From Gemmatimonadota bacterium (GTDB taxonomy: Bacteria > Gemmatimonadota > Gemmatimonadetes > Longimicrobiales > Gaopeijiaceae): a DNA stretch of 49,364 nucleotides. The stretch is from the NCBI GenBank assembly GCA_013002885.1, contig JABDLS010000043.1, positions 1 to 49,364 on the forward strand, written 5' to 3'. Of this stretch, positions 9,483-17,268 are shown one piece after another. How positions within the stretch are numbered: the first letter of the stretch is position 1; each line of letters begins with the position of its first letter. Under the pieces are notes generated by a model. The model did not search any database. It saw only the letters and a program-made list of their open reading frames with translations, and was not told the DNA's origin. The position numbers and the translations under genes were made by a program.

Positions 9483-10322
9483 CTACCTGGTACCGAAGGC
9501 TCCGCCCAGGAAGCGAGCGTCGAAGGGGCCGGTGTCTCCGGTCATGGCGTAACGATAGAGGGCCGCCGTGTAGATGCCTTTGAGTGCGGAGCCGAGCAGG
9601 CTGAGAAAGATCAACCCCAGTACGCCCAGGACTACGACGGGGATCAGCGCCGCAGGCGAGAAGACGGTGACCGCCACCCACCCCATGGCGAAGGAGACCC
9701 CGAACCAGGCGATGAACGCCAGGAACATGGCCCAACTGAGACCGAAGTTGCCCGAGATCTGCTCACCCCACGTGCGCCGGAACACCTGGGCGCTCTCTTT
9801 GATCGCGTCGATGGGGCCGAGATTCTTCGTCACGAGGACCGGCACCGCCAGGTAGGTCGCCATCGTCCACGCCACGCCACCGATGAGGGCGGCGATCTTC
9901 GCGAAGATTCCGCCCCGTTCAGAGATCATCCGGAGGACCATGCCCACCGTAGCGGCGATGACCGCATAGCCGAGGATGGCGCCCATGCGCTTCGACGCGA
10001 TGGCGAGTCCATCCGAGACGGTTGGGTCTCCTCCATCCAGTCGGATGAGAGCCGCGCCGACCAGGGCGGAGTTGAAGAAGAAGATGACCGTGTACTGGAC
10101 GACGTAGAACATGAAGAGCACGGACATCGCCAGGTAGCTCGAATCGGTGTTGGCGAACACGTCGCCCGCGCCCGTCATGACGACGGGTGCCGCGAAGCTC
10201 GCCACCACCAGGATGCTCGCGATTCCCGACATGACCGGGAAAACCATCAGTTCCTTGTCGAGCTTGAGCACGTTGGCGCTCGCCTTGAGCAGCGCCACGC
10301 TGTTGCCGATGCCACCGGCCAT
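9483..10322 (-). CDS. DUF6159 family integral membrane protein
   Basis: 279 aa with about six hydrophobic segments: roughly 26-50, 64-88, 116-132, 138-160, 195-215 and 220-250. The opening segment (LLKASANVLKLDKELMVFPVMSGIAS) and the AALIRLDGGDPTVSDGLAIASKRMGAI loop are hallmarks of the DUF6159 family, found in many bacteria and archaea without a known activity. It is a single-gene unit ending at a strong hairpin. Function unknown; a membrane-organising or transport role would be a guess. Confidence 0.85.
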   Translation of the reverse strand: MAGGIGNSVALLKASANVLKLDKELMVFPVMSGIASILVVASFAAPVVMTGAGDVFANTDSSYLAMSVLFMFYVVQYTVIFFFNSALVGAALIRLDGGDPTVSDGLAIASKRMGAILGYAVIAATVGMVLRMISERGGIFAKIAALIGGVAWTMATYLAVPVLVTKNLGPIDAIKESAQVFRRTWGEQISGNFGLSWAMFLAFIAWFGVSFAMGWVAVTVFSPAALIPVVVLGVLGLIFLSLLGSALKGIYTAALYRYAMTGDTGPFDARFLGGAFGTR

Positions 10323-10434
10323 CCGACACCTCCACAGAAAGGTTCGACCGTCTTCGCCGCCAGGCGCCTCGCCCGGTTGTCAGCACTACGATCCAAGTTG
10401 TGATTTCCTTCGCCCCAGGAGTAGAAAAATCGTC

Positions 10435-10451
10435 TCGGCACGTCGTTTGCA
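10435..10451 (+). promoter_or_regulatory. Candidate sigma-54 (-24/-12) promoter
   Basis: TCGGCACGTCGTTTGCA differs from the -24/-12 consensus (YTGGCACG, 4 nt, TTGCW) at one base, with the invariant GG and GC 10 nt apart. It faces the exported protein gene at 10557, giving a leader of about 95 nt. Confidence 0.55.
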
Positions 10452-10556
10452 TTCACTGCGTGACGACAAGCGAAATCGTCTCCACCGCCTGACGCCATCG
10501 CCGCGAACAGGACAGGGTGGGGTGCATTCATACCGATTGGAGCAAGGAGGTCGAAC

Positions 10557-11156
10557 GTGAAACGTGTTTGGATCTTCGCTACATCGTGCCTTTTTCTCGT
10601 CCCTGCCGTCGCCTCCGCTCAGGTCGCCTGGGAGGTGCCGTCCCTGATGCGGCCCGGGGCCCCATCTGGGCTCTCGCTGTTCCTCGTCGAGCCCCACCCT
10701 GGTGACGAGTTGGGTGCCCTGGCCATATGGAGGAACGCCGCCGCACCCGTCGGACTCGGCTTCCGTGGAGGAATCGCAGAGGAGCCCGGCGGTGACGCTG
10801 CGGGTCTCGTGGGACTCGACATCTCGGGTGCCCTCAACAGCCCGAGCTCCTCGGGGGAGCCTCAGGTCATCTGGTGGACGGGCGCCGGCCTGAGCTTCGG
10901 GAGCGAGGTCGTCGCTTCGTTTCCCCTCGGACTGTCTCTGGGCTGGATAGGGACCGACGATGGCGTGAGTTTCATGCCCAACGTCGGTGGCCACGTCGTT
11001 CTTGACGTCGCGTCAGGACCCGGCGACGACGTCGATATCGACGGGGTTGTCGACCTGGGATTCGACGTCGGCTTCGACTCGGGCTTCATGGTGCGGTTCG
11101 GCGCCTCCGTGGGCGACCGCGATGCGCTCGCAGTCGGCGTCCGGCTGCCCCGCTGA
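10557..11156 (+). CDS. Exported beta-barrel-like protein of unknown function
   Basis: 199 aa from a GTG start with a perfect Shine-Dalgarno (AAGGAGGT at 10544-10551, 5 nt spacing). A Sec signal peptide covers about residues 1-21 (cleavage SAQ). The mature part is rich in alternating Gly/hydrophobic residues (GLGFRGGIAE, LPLGLSLGWI, LGFDVGFDSGFMVRFGASVG), which suggests short amphipathic beta-strands of an outer membrane protein; it ends with VGVRLPR rather than the usual terminal aromatic residue. No family recognised. A sigma-54-like promoter lies upstream, so expression may depend on an activator. Confidence 0.7.
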   Translation: MKRVWIFATSCLFLVPAVASAQVAWEVPSLMRPGAPSGLSLFLVEPHPGDELGALAIWRNAAAPVGLGFRGGIAEEPGGDAAGLVGLDISGALNSPSSSGEPQVIWWTGAGLSFGSEVVASFPLGLSLGWIGTDDGVSFMPNVGGHVVLDVASGPGDDVDIDGVVDLGFDVGFDSGFMVRFGASVGDRDALAVGVRLPR

Positions 11157-11192
11157 ACCGAGAGGAAGCGGGTCAGCACAGCCGATCCGCGA

Positions 11193-13508
11193 TCAGCGGC
11201 GCTGATCCGCCTCCGCCTCGGTCTCCACCAGCTCGCCCGTGAGGAGTTCGAGCACCAGCCGGTCCATGTCATAGACCACGTCGAGGGCCTCGAGAATCGC
11301 ACGGGAGTCCACTGTCACCGACCGGTTTCGATCAGGCAGATAGATATAGTCCCCCGGGAGACTCTCGGCGTTGCCGTCGAAAACGACGCCCACGACCTCG
11401 AGGTCGGCGTCCAGGACCGGCGAACCCGAATTGCCCCCGATGATGTCGGCGGTCGACGCGAAGTTGATGGGCGTCGACAACTCCAGCTCGGACTCGGCGT
11501 CGAGCCAGCGCTGGGGCAGCGCCCAGTCCTCGTCCCCTTCGTGGGAGTGGTGACGATCGTACAGCCCGTAGAACGTCGTGAACGGCGGCGCTACGGTGCC
11601 GTTGTAGTCGTAGCCAGCCACAACCCCGTCTGCGAGTCGCAGGGAGAAGGTGGCATCAGGGGGCACGTCGGTGCCGTACACCTCGAAGCGAGCCCGACCC
11701 AGGTCGGCGGCGATGGCCTCCTCTTCGGGGAAGGCGCCGCCGATGACCTGCTGGAACTGAATGAACTGCGGTAGATACGCCCGGACGACGTCAAGGGCCG
11801 CGTCGGCGATGGTGAGCGATCCAGACTCCATCGCCTGGGCCGCCGTGGCCGAGTCCTGGAGCTGAGAGGCCGAAACAACCGCCTGGGCCCGAGCCTCGAC
11901 GCTCCCACCTTGGAGGACCGCCGTCGCCAACTGCGAATCGGCACCGTAGAAATCCACGAAGTCGCGGAAGCGAGCCTCCATCAGTGCCCGATCCAGTTCG
12001 ACCGGCTGGTGGGGCACGGCGCGTAGCTGCTCCATCAGCGGTTCGATCTGATCCGCCGGTGCCCCGCCCTGCCGTGCGCTGAGGATCTGGAAAGCGATGA
12101 GCGCCCGGTGAAGGGTGCTGGACGCCATCTCCGGACTGGTCATGGCCAGGAAGGCACCGAAGCCGGAGGCCTGCTCTCTCTTTCGGCTCTGGAGGGCGGC
12201 CATATCGGCGATGAGCGACCCGTACCGTTCGCTCAGCATCGGGTCCGCTTCGATGGCGGTCTGGAAGTCGCTTTCGGTATCGCGCCGGCGGGCGATGATC
12301 ACCGGATCCTGGAGCCCACGGACCTGACCAAGGTACGCCTCGAGGGAGTTGGAGAGCCCGAAATACGCGTTCCGCAGATCCCGCTCTTCGGCGATCTCCG
12401 GGTGCGCCTCGATGAAGGCGCCGAGAACGTCGAGGCGGGACTCGAGGAGATCGAGGACGCGAGCGTCGCTCACGTCGCGCCTGAACTCGAGCTCCGCCAC
12501 CGTCTGAAGCCGATTCGTCGTGCCCGGGTTACCCACGATGAAGATCAGGTCGCCGGCTTCGAGGCCATCGTCATCGAAGGCGAAATACGGATCACTCGCC
12601 AGCGGATTCCCGTCGTCGTCATAGATCCGGAAGAAGGCGAAATCGAGGTTGTACCGAGGATAGCTGAAGTTGTCGGGCTCGCCTCCGTAGAAGCCGATCT
12701 GCAACTCGGGCGCCATGACGAGCCTGGCGTTGGTATAGCGCCGGAAGACGTAGGCCGAGGTTCGTCCGCCATCGTAGAGCGAGATCATCTCGACCACATG
12801 GCCCGAATCTTCGCCTCCGTGCTCGGCGAGGATCCGAGACTCGATCTCCTCGAGCAGTCCGTCTCGCGCCTCGGCCCGCTGGGCCGCGGGCAGAGCGTCG
12901 AGGGCCGCGTTGACCTCCTCGGTCACGTCGACGATGTCGATGAGCCTGTCGGCCTCGAAGTCCTCCACCGCGCGCTCGTCGGCCAGATCCGTCGCCACCA
13001 GGCCGTTGTCCAGGAGCCCTTCCCCGGATCCTGAGACCTGCGTGACGAACTCCCGGGCGCAGTGATGGTTCGTCATCACGAGTCCGTTGGGCGAGACGAA
13101 GGAGGCCGAACAGTTGGGGATCCTCAGCGCGCCCAAACGGGCCTTTTCCAGCCACGCCGCATCAGGACGGAATCCGTACGTCTCGGCGAGATACTCGATG
13201 GGCGGGAACTCGAACGTCCACATCTTGCCCTGATCGAAGCGTCCGGCCTCCACGGTGTCCAGGTCGACGCCGTAGACGACCGGCTGTGGCTGGGTAGGAC
13301 TTCCGGCAGCGGCCGCCGGGTCCTCGCTCTGCGAGCCCGCAGCCGACGCCGATGCGTCAGCCGGCGACCCGGTAGTGGTGGGAACGAGACGCGGCCCCGG
13401 AGCGGGTGATGGACTCGCACAAGCCGCCACCGACACAGAGAGGAGGAGGGCGGCCAACGACCGAAGGGAGTGGGCGGCGAACGGCCGCGAACCGGCGTTC
13501 AACGTCAT
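11193..13508 (-). CDS. S46 family dipeptidyl peptidase (DPP7/DPP11-like), lipoprotein
   Basis: 771 aa. S46 enzymes remove dipeptides from the N-termini of peptides in the periplasm. The chymotrypsin-fold signatures are present: the catalytic His in MTNHHC (H148/H149) and the catalytic Ser in GGNSGSP (S694). The signal peptide ends in SVAAC, a plausible lipobox with C30, followed by an Ala/Ser/Pro-rich linker (about 31-76) that would tether the enzyme to a membrane. Last of the mutS-to-S46 minus-strand run, 39 nt after the rhomboid gene. Specificity (hydrophobic as in DPP7, acidic as in DPP11) cannot be read with certainty. Confidence 0.93.
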   Translation of the reverse strand: MTLNAGSRPFAAHSLRSLAALLLSVSVAACASPSPAPGPRLVPTTTGSPADASASAAGSQSEDPAAAAGSPTQPQPVVYGVDLDTVEAGRFDQGKMWTFEFPPIEYLAETYGFRPDAAWLEKARLGALRIPNCSASFVSPNGLVMTNHHCAREFVTQVSGSGEGLLDNGLVATDLADERAVEDFEADRLIDIVDVTEEVNAALDALPAAQRAEARDGLLEEIESRILAEHGGEDSGHVVEMISLYDGGRTSAYVFRRYTNARLVMAPELQIGFYGGEPDNFSYPRYNLDFAFFRIYDDDGNPLASDPYFAFDDDGLEAGDLIFIVGNPGTTNRLQTVAELEFRRDVSDARVLDLLESRLDVLGAFIEAHPEIAEERDLRNAYFGLSNSLEAYLGQVRGLQDPVIIARRRDTESDFQTAIEADPMLSERYGSLIADMAALQSRKREQASGFGAFLAMTSPEMASSTLHRALIAFQILSARQGGAPADQIEPLMEQLRAVPHQPVELDRALMEARFRDFVDFYGADSQLATAVLQGGSVEARAQAVVSASQLQDSATAAQAMESGSLTIADAALDVVRAYLPQFIQFQQVIGGAFPEEEAIAADLGRARFEVYGTDVPPDATFSLRLADGVVAGYDYNGTVAPPFTTFYGLYDRHHSHEGDEDWALPQRWLDAESELELSTPINFASTADIIGGNSGSPVLDADLEVVGVVFDGNAESLPGDYIYLPDRNRSVTVDSRAILEALDVVYDMDRLVLELLTGELVETEAEADQRR

Positions 13509-13547
13509 GGAGATCCTGGGAAGGCGCCGGGCTGGTCTTGCGGCGCG

Positions 13548-14387
13548 TCAGTTGGTGCGGTGCTTCTTCGACACCTCGTCGAGAAGCTTGAGCTCGTCGT
13601 CGGTGAGGGACGACATCCCCTCGGCAGAGATCTTGTCGAGGACGGCGTCCACCTTGTCGTAGAGAGCCGTGTCTTCACGGGGTCGACGGCTCCGGGCGAC
13701 CGACTCCTTGTCATCGGTGTCGTCGCCGGGCACGATGGCCAGTCGGCGCTTCTTCCTGGCCTTCTTCTTCAGGTCGCCGATGGCCGCGGAGGCGCGCCAG
13801 TCGGCCTTCAGGTACAGGAAGGCGGTGATGAGTCCACCGAGGTGGGCGAAGTGGGCGATGCCGCTGCCGGCGCTTCCCGTCGCGCTCAAGAGCGATGCGA
13901 TGGCCATGAAGCCGACAAGGTACTTCGCCATGACCGGGAAGATGCCGAAGATGTAGATCGGTGCGTTCGGCCAGTTCATTGCGAAGGCCAGCATCACCCC
14001 GTACAGCGCCCCCGAGGCCCCGATGATGGAATTGGGCATGAAGGCGAAGCTCAACGCCGCCCCGCCCAAGCCGCTGATGATGTAGAACTTCAGGAACTCC
14101 TGTTCGCCCCATTTGGCTTCGAGGGGCGGCCCGAAGAAGAAGAGCATCAACATGTTGAAGAAGAGGTGTGTCAGGTCGCCGTGGACGAACATGTAGGTCA
14201 CGACACCCCACGGTGAGAAGATCACCTCTCTGGGGTGGAAGCCGAACCACTGGGTCAAGAACCCCGGTGGAAGAGCCACTCCGACGAAGAAGACCACCGT
14301 GTTGATGATGAGCAACCGCTTCACCATCGGGGTGGGCGTAAGGCCCATCCCGAAGGAATCGAAGCTGGTTCCGGTCCTGTAGCTCAT
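13548..14387 (-). CDS. Rhomboid family intramembrane serine protease with DUF6576 tail
   Basis: 279 aa. Six transmembrane helices occupy about residues 22-200. The catalytic dyad is S125 in GASGALYG and H182 in AHFAHLGG; the HLFFNM segment (H74, N78) supplies the oxyanion-side residues of the family. A charged cytoplasmic tail (200-279) ends in a DUF6576-type helical segment (LYDKVDAVLDKISAEGMSSL and on), which is common on rhomboids of this group. Substrates are unknown. It sits 21 nt after ddl. Confidence 0.93.
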   Translation of the reverse strand: MSYRTGTSFDSFGMGLTPTPMVKRLLIINTVVFFVGVALPPGFLTQWFGFHPREVIFSPWGVVTYMFVHGDLTHLFFNMLMLFFFGPPLEAKWGEQEFLKFYIISGLGGAALSFAFMPNSIIGASGALYGVMLAFAMNWPNAPIYIFGIFPVMAKYLVGFMAIASLLSATGSAGSGIAHFAHLGGLITAFLYLKADWRASAAIGDLKKKARKKRRLAIVPGDDTDDKESVARSRRPREDTALYDKVDAVLDKISAEGMSSLTDDELKLLDEVSKKHRTN

Positions 14388-14408
14388 CGTCTCACTCCTG
14401 CGTGCACG

Positions 14409-15443
14409 TCAAGAATGCGCTTCCTTTCGTTCCCGCGCGAGTCGGGCAATTCTGTCGCATAACTCCGGGAAGGAAACGCCGGCGGCAGCCGCGGCCTTCG
14501 GCAAAAGGCTGTTCGCTGTCATCCCGGGAAGAGCGTTGGCCTCGAGACACCAGGCCCGTCCCTCTTCGTCCACGATGAAATCGACCCTCGAGAAGTCGCG
14601 CATCCTCAGCGCCCGATGCACCCGCAGCGCCAGAGCCCGAAGGCGGTCCGACAGATCCTCGGGAATGTCGGCGGGGAAGATCTCCTGGGCCTTCCCTGGC
14701 TGGTACTTGCACTCGTAGTCGAAGATCTCGTGCTCGGGAACGATCTCACCCACCGGGAAGGTATCGTCGCCGACGACCCCCACGGTGAACTCCCGCCCCT
14801 CGTGATACCTCTCGAACAGCACGAGGTCCCCCCACCCGGCACTCTCCTCCAAAGCCGCCGCCAACTCCTCCGTGTCATGGGCGAGCACGAGGCGGAGGGA
14901 GGAGCCGCCACCGGCCGCCTTCACGATGACCGGCAGACCAAGGACGGAGCGCACCTCGTCGACGCCGGGCCAGGCGAGGGCGTCGGCCGGATCGTGGCTG
15001 ATCCAATCGGGCGTAGGAATTCCCCCGTCCCTCAGGAGTCGCTTGGTGACCTCCTTGTCCATGGCCAGGGAGCACCCGAGGCGGTCGCTCCCCGTATACG
15101 CCACCCGCGCTACGTCGAGCAGCGCCTGGATGGTGCCGTCTTCACCGCTCCCACCGTGGAGTGCAAGAAAGAAGAGATCCACGCTCTCCAGCGACGGCTC
15201 ACGGGTGAGGGCGACGGTCTGGCCTTCGTCGAGGGTGTCGAGCTCCCCCGATGCTGGCGGCGCCACCCGGACCCCACCTTCGAGTAGCCGCGCCTCCTCG
15301 TCTCCGGAGAGGACGCCGCGGGTCGTGTCGACCGCGAGGACCTCGTGGCCGGCGGCGCGGAGGGCTCGCGCTACTTCAACGCCCGAGGCCAGCGACACGT
15401 CGCGTTCGTCCGACGTGCCACCCATGAGTACGGCAATCTTCAC
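14409..15443 (-). CDS. ddl: D-alanine--D-alanine ligase
   Basis: 344 aa, ATP-grasp fold. It joins two D-alanines for peptidoglycan precursors in the cytoplasm. Visible are the N-terminal MKIAVLMGGTSDERDVSLASG, the LHGGSGEDGTIQALL segment, the phosphate-loop region VKAAGGGSSLRL and the Mg-binding/omega-loop block EANALPGMTANSLLPKAA. It begins 4 nt after the PLP enzyme and precedes the rhomboid gene, so it is in the middle of a polycistronic unit rather than in a dcw cluster. Confidence 0.96.
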   Translation of the reverse strand: MKIAVLMGGTSDERDVSLASGVEVARALRAAGHEVLAVDTTRGVLSGDEEARLLEGGVRVAPPASGELDTLDEGQTVALTREPSLESVDLFFLALHGGSGEDGTIQALLDVARVAYTGSDRLGCSLAMDKEVTKRLLRDGGIPTPDWISHDPADALAWPGVDEVRSVLGLPVIVKAAGGGSSLRLVLAHDTEELAAALEESAGWGDLVLFERYHEGREFTVGVVGDDTFPVGEIVPEHEIFDYECKYQPGKAQEIFPADIPEDLSDRLRALALRVHRALRMRDFSRVDFIVDEEGRAWCLEANALPGMTANSLLPKAAAAAGVSFPELCDRIARLARERKEAHS

Positions 15444-15447
15444 GACG

Positions 15448-16836
15448 TCACCGCGTAATCGCCTGCACGACGTCGTAGCGGGTCAGGATACCGACGAGCC
15501 GTCCGTTCTCCCGCACGAGGCACGCCGCGTTGTCCCTGGCGAGGAGGGGCCGCACTTCTTCGGCAGCGACGTGGCCTTCCAGCACCGGGAACGGAGCTGA
15601 CATGATGGACTCCACGGGCCGCTCGAGGAGCTCCGGGTCTTCGATGACCTGGGCCATGAGCTTCGATTCGGTGAGGGAACCGACGCACTCGTTGTCCCGG
15701 ACGACCGGGAGCTGCCCGATGTCGTGGGCTGTGATGGCGGACAGCGCCTGACGGACCGATGTGGACGGCTCCACCGTGATGAGTTCGGTGGCGCGACCCG
15801 CCTTGGAGCGTATGGTCTCGAGCACCGAGCGAGCCCGGGAGCGCTCGAGAAAGCCGTTCTCCCGCATCCAGTCGTCGTCGTACGTCTTGCTCAGGTATCG
15901 CTCACCCCAGTCGCACACGAGGGTGACGACGAAGGCGTCGGGGTCGTCGAGTTCCTTGGCCACCTCGACGGCTCCGTGGACGAGGAGGCCGGCCGACCCG
16001 CCGGCGAACAGGCCTTCCTCCCTGGAGATCCGTCGCGCCATCCGAAAGGCGGGCCCGTCCGAGAGGGAGCGGTACTCGTCCACCACGTCGAGGTCCAGGG
16101 AGTCGGGGATCTTGTCGTTTCCGATGCCCTCCACCTTGTACGGATGCCCCTCGATCTTCTCCCCGGTGTTGAAGTACGGAGCGATCATCGAGCCTTCCGG
16201 ATCGATGCCGACAATCTTCACGTGGGGGTTCTTCTCCTTGAGGTAGCGCCCCACGCCCGTGATGGTGCCCCCCGTGCCCGCCGACGCCACGAAGTGGGTC
16301 ACACGGCCCTCCGACTGCTCCCAGATCTCCCTGCCCGTCGTCTCGTAGTGGGCCCCCGGATTGGCCGGGTTATAGAACTGGTCGGCCATGAAGGCGCCCG
16401 GCGTCTCCGCGGCAATGCTCCTTGCCTTCTGCAGATAGTGGTCGGGATGGTCCGGGGGCACCGCCGTCGGGGTGATGACCACCTCTGCCCCGAAGGCCCG
16501 GAGGAGCTTCCGCTTCTCGCTGCTCATCTTGTCGGGCATGGTGCAGATGCACTTGTAACCCTTGAGCGACGCCGCCATGGCCAGTGCGAGGCCCGTGTTG
16601 CCGCCCGTCGCCTCCACAACGGTACCGCCCGGCTTCAGTCGACCGTCGGCCTCGGCCGCCTCGATCATGGCCAGGCCGATGCGATCCTTGATGGACCCTC
16701 CGGGGCCGAAGAACTCGCATTTCGCATAGACCGGCGTGCGGGTGCCGTCGACCACCGACTTGAGACGAACCATCGGTGTCCACCCGATGAGCTCGAGCAC
16801 ACTGTCGTAAGGACGAAGGTGTCGCGGCTCAGCCAT
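15448..16836 (-). CDS. Cystathionine beta-synthase-like PLP enzyme with CBS-domain pair
   Basis: 462 aa. The fold-type II PLP domain (about 1-330) has the Schiff-base lysine K50 in GGSIKDR, the substrate loop EATGGNTGLALA and the phosphate-binding SAGTGGTITG. Two CBS domains (about 338-462) follow, as in eukaryotic and many bacterial cystathionine beta-synthases, where they bind adenosyl ligands and tune activity. Reaction is either serine plus homocysteine to cystathionine or O-acetylserine sulfhydrylation; the architecture favours the first. It is 36 nt after the TonB-C gene and 4 nt before ddl. Confidence 0.93.
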   Translation of the reverse strand: MAEPRHLRPYDSVLELIGWTPMVRLKSVVDGTRTPVYAKCEFFGPGGSIKDRIGLAMIEAAEADGRLKPGGTVVEATGGNTGLALAMAASLKGYKCICTMPDKMSSEKRKLLRAFGAEVVITPTAVPPDHPDHYLQKARSIAAETPGAFMADQFYNPANPGAHYETTGREIWEQSEGRVTHFVASAGTGGTITGVGRYLKEKNPHVKIVGIDPEGSMIAPYFNTGEKIEGHPYKVEGIGNDKIPDSLDLDVVDEYRSLSDGPAFRMARRISREEGLFAGGSAGLLVHGAVEVAKELDDPDAFVVTLVCDWGERYLSKTYDDDWMRENGFLERSRARSVLETIRSKAGRATELITVEPSTSVRQALSAITAHDIGQLPVVRDNECVGSLTESKLMAQVIEDPELLERPVESIMSAPFPVLEGHVAAEEVRPLLARDNAACLVRENGRLVGILTRYDVVQAITR

Positions 16837-16872
16837 TGAAGCTCCGGAATGCGGGTTGGACGACCATGCCGA

Positions 16873-17268
16873 CTATCGCCCGGGGCTCGTCGAGATACCC
16901 AACGTGTCGGGTCGAGGCCTCTTGGAGAACCGCACGGGCACGTGAGCCCACACCTCGATCCGCTCCCCGTCCTGACGGGCCGGAGTGAAGCGAAGGTCGA
17001 GGGCGCCCGCCACCGCCGCCGAGTCGAACGACGCGTACCCCGACGACTCGACGACCTCCACGCTGTCCACCGTGCCCGTGTCGCCGACACGAACACGGAG
17101 AAGCGTCTCGCCCTCCATGTCCTGGTCCCACATGTGGAGGGGGTACTCGATGGGGACGTTGCCGAACAGGGGGGTGGGCTGCTCGATCTCCCCTTCGGCT
17201 CCGCATCCCAGGGTCAGCGTCGCCGCGAGGACAAACGTCGCCCGTCGGCCCATGCACGGTTCGCTCAA
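16873..17268 (-). CDS. Small TonB C-terminal-domain protein, probable lipoprotein
   Basis: 131 aa. The segment GETLLRVRVGDTGTVDSVEVVESSGYASFDSAAVAGALDLRFTPA (split here only by prose) is the classic TonB_C fold, residues about 52-96. There is no proline-rich spacer and no long transmembrane anchor; instead the N-terminus has a hydrophobic segment ending TLGC, a weak lipobox. It therefore may be a free-standing periplasmic TonB-C module rather than an energy transducer. Its start overlaps the mutS stop by 4 nt; a second in-frame ATG lies at 17253. Confidence 0.85.
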   Translation of the reverse strand: MSEPCMGRRATFVLAATLTLGCGAEGEIEQPTPLFGNVPIEYPLHMWDQDMEGETLLRVRVGDTGTVDSVEVVESSGYASFDSAAVAGALDLRFTPARQDGERIEVWAHVPVRFSKRPRPDTLGISTSPGR

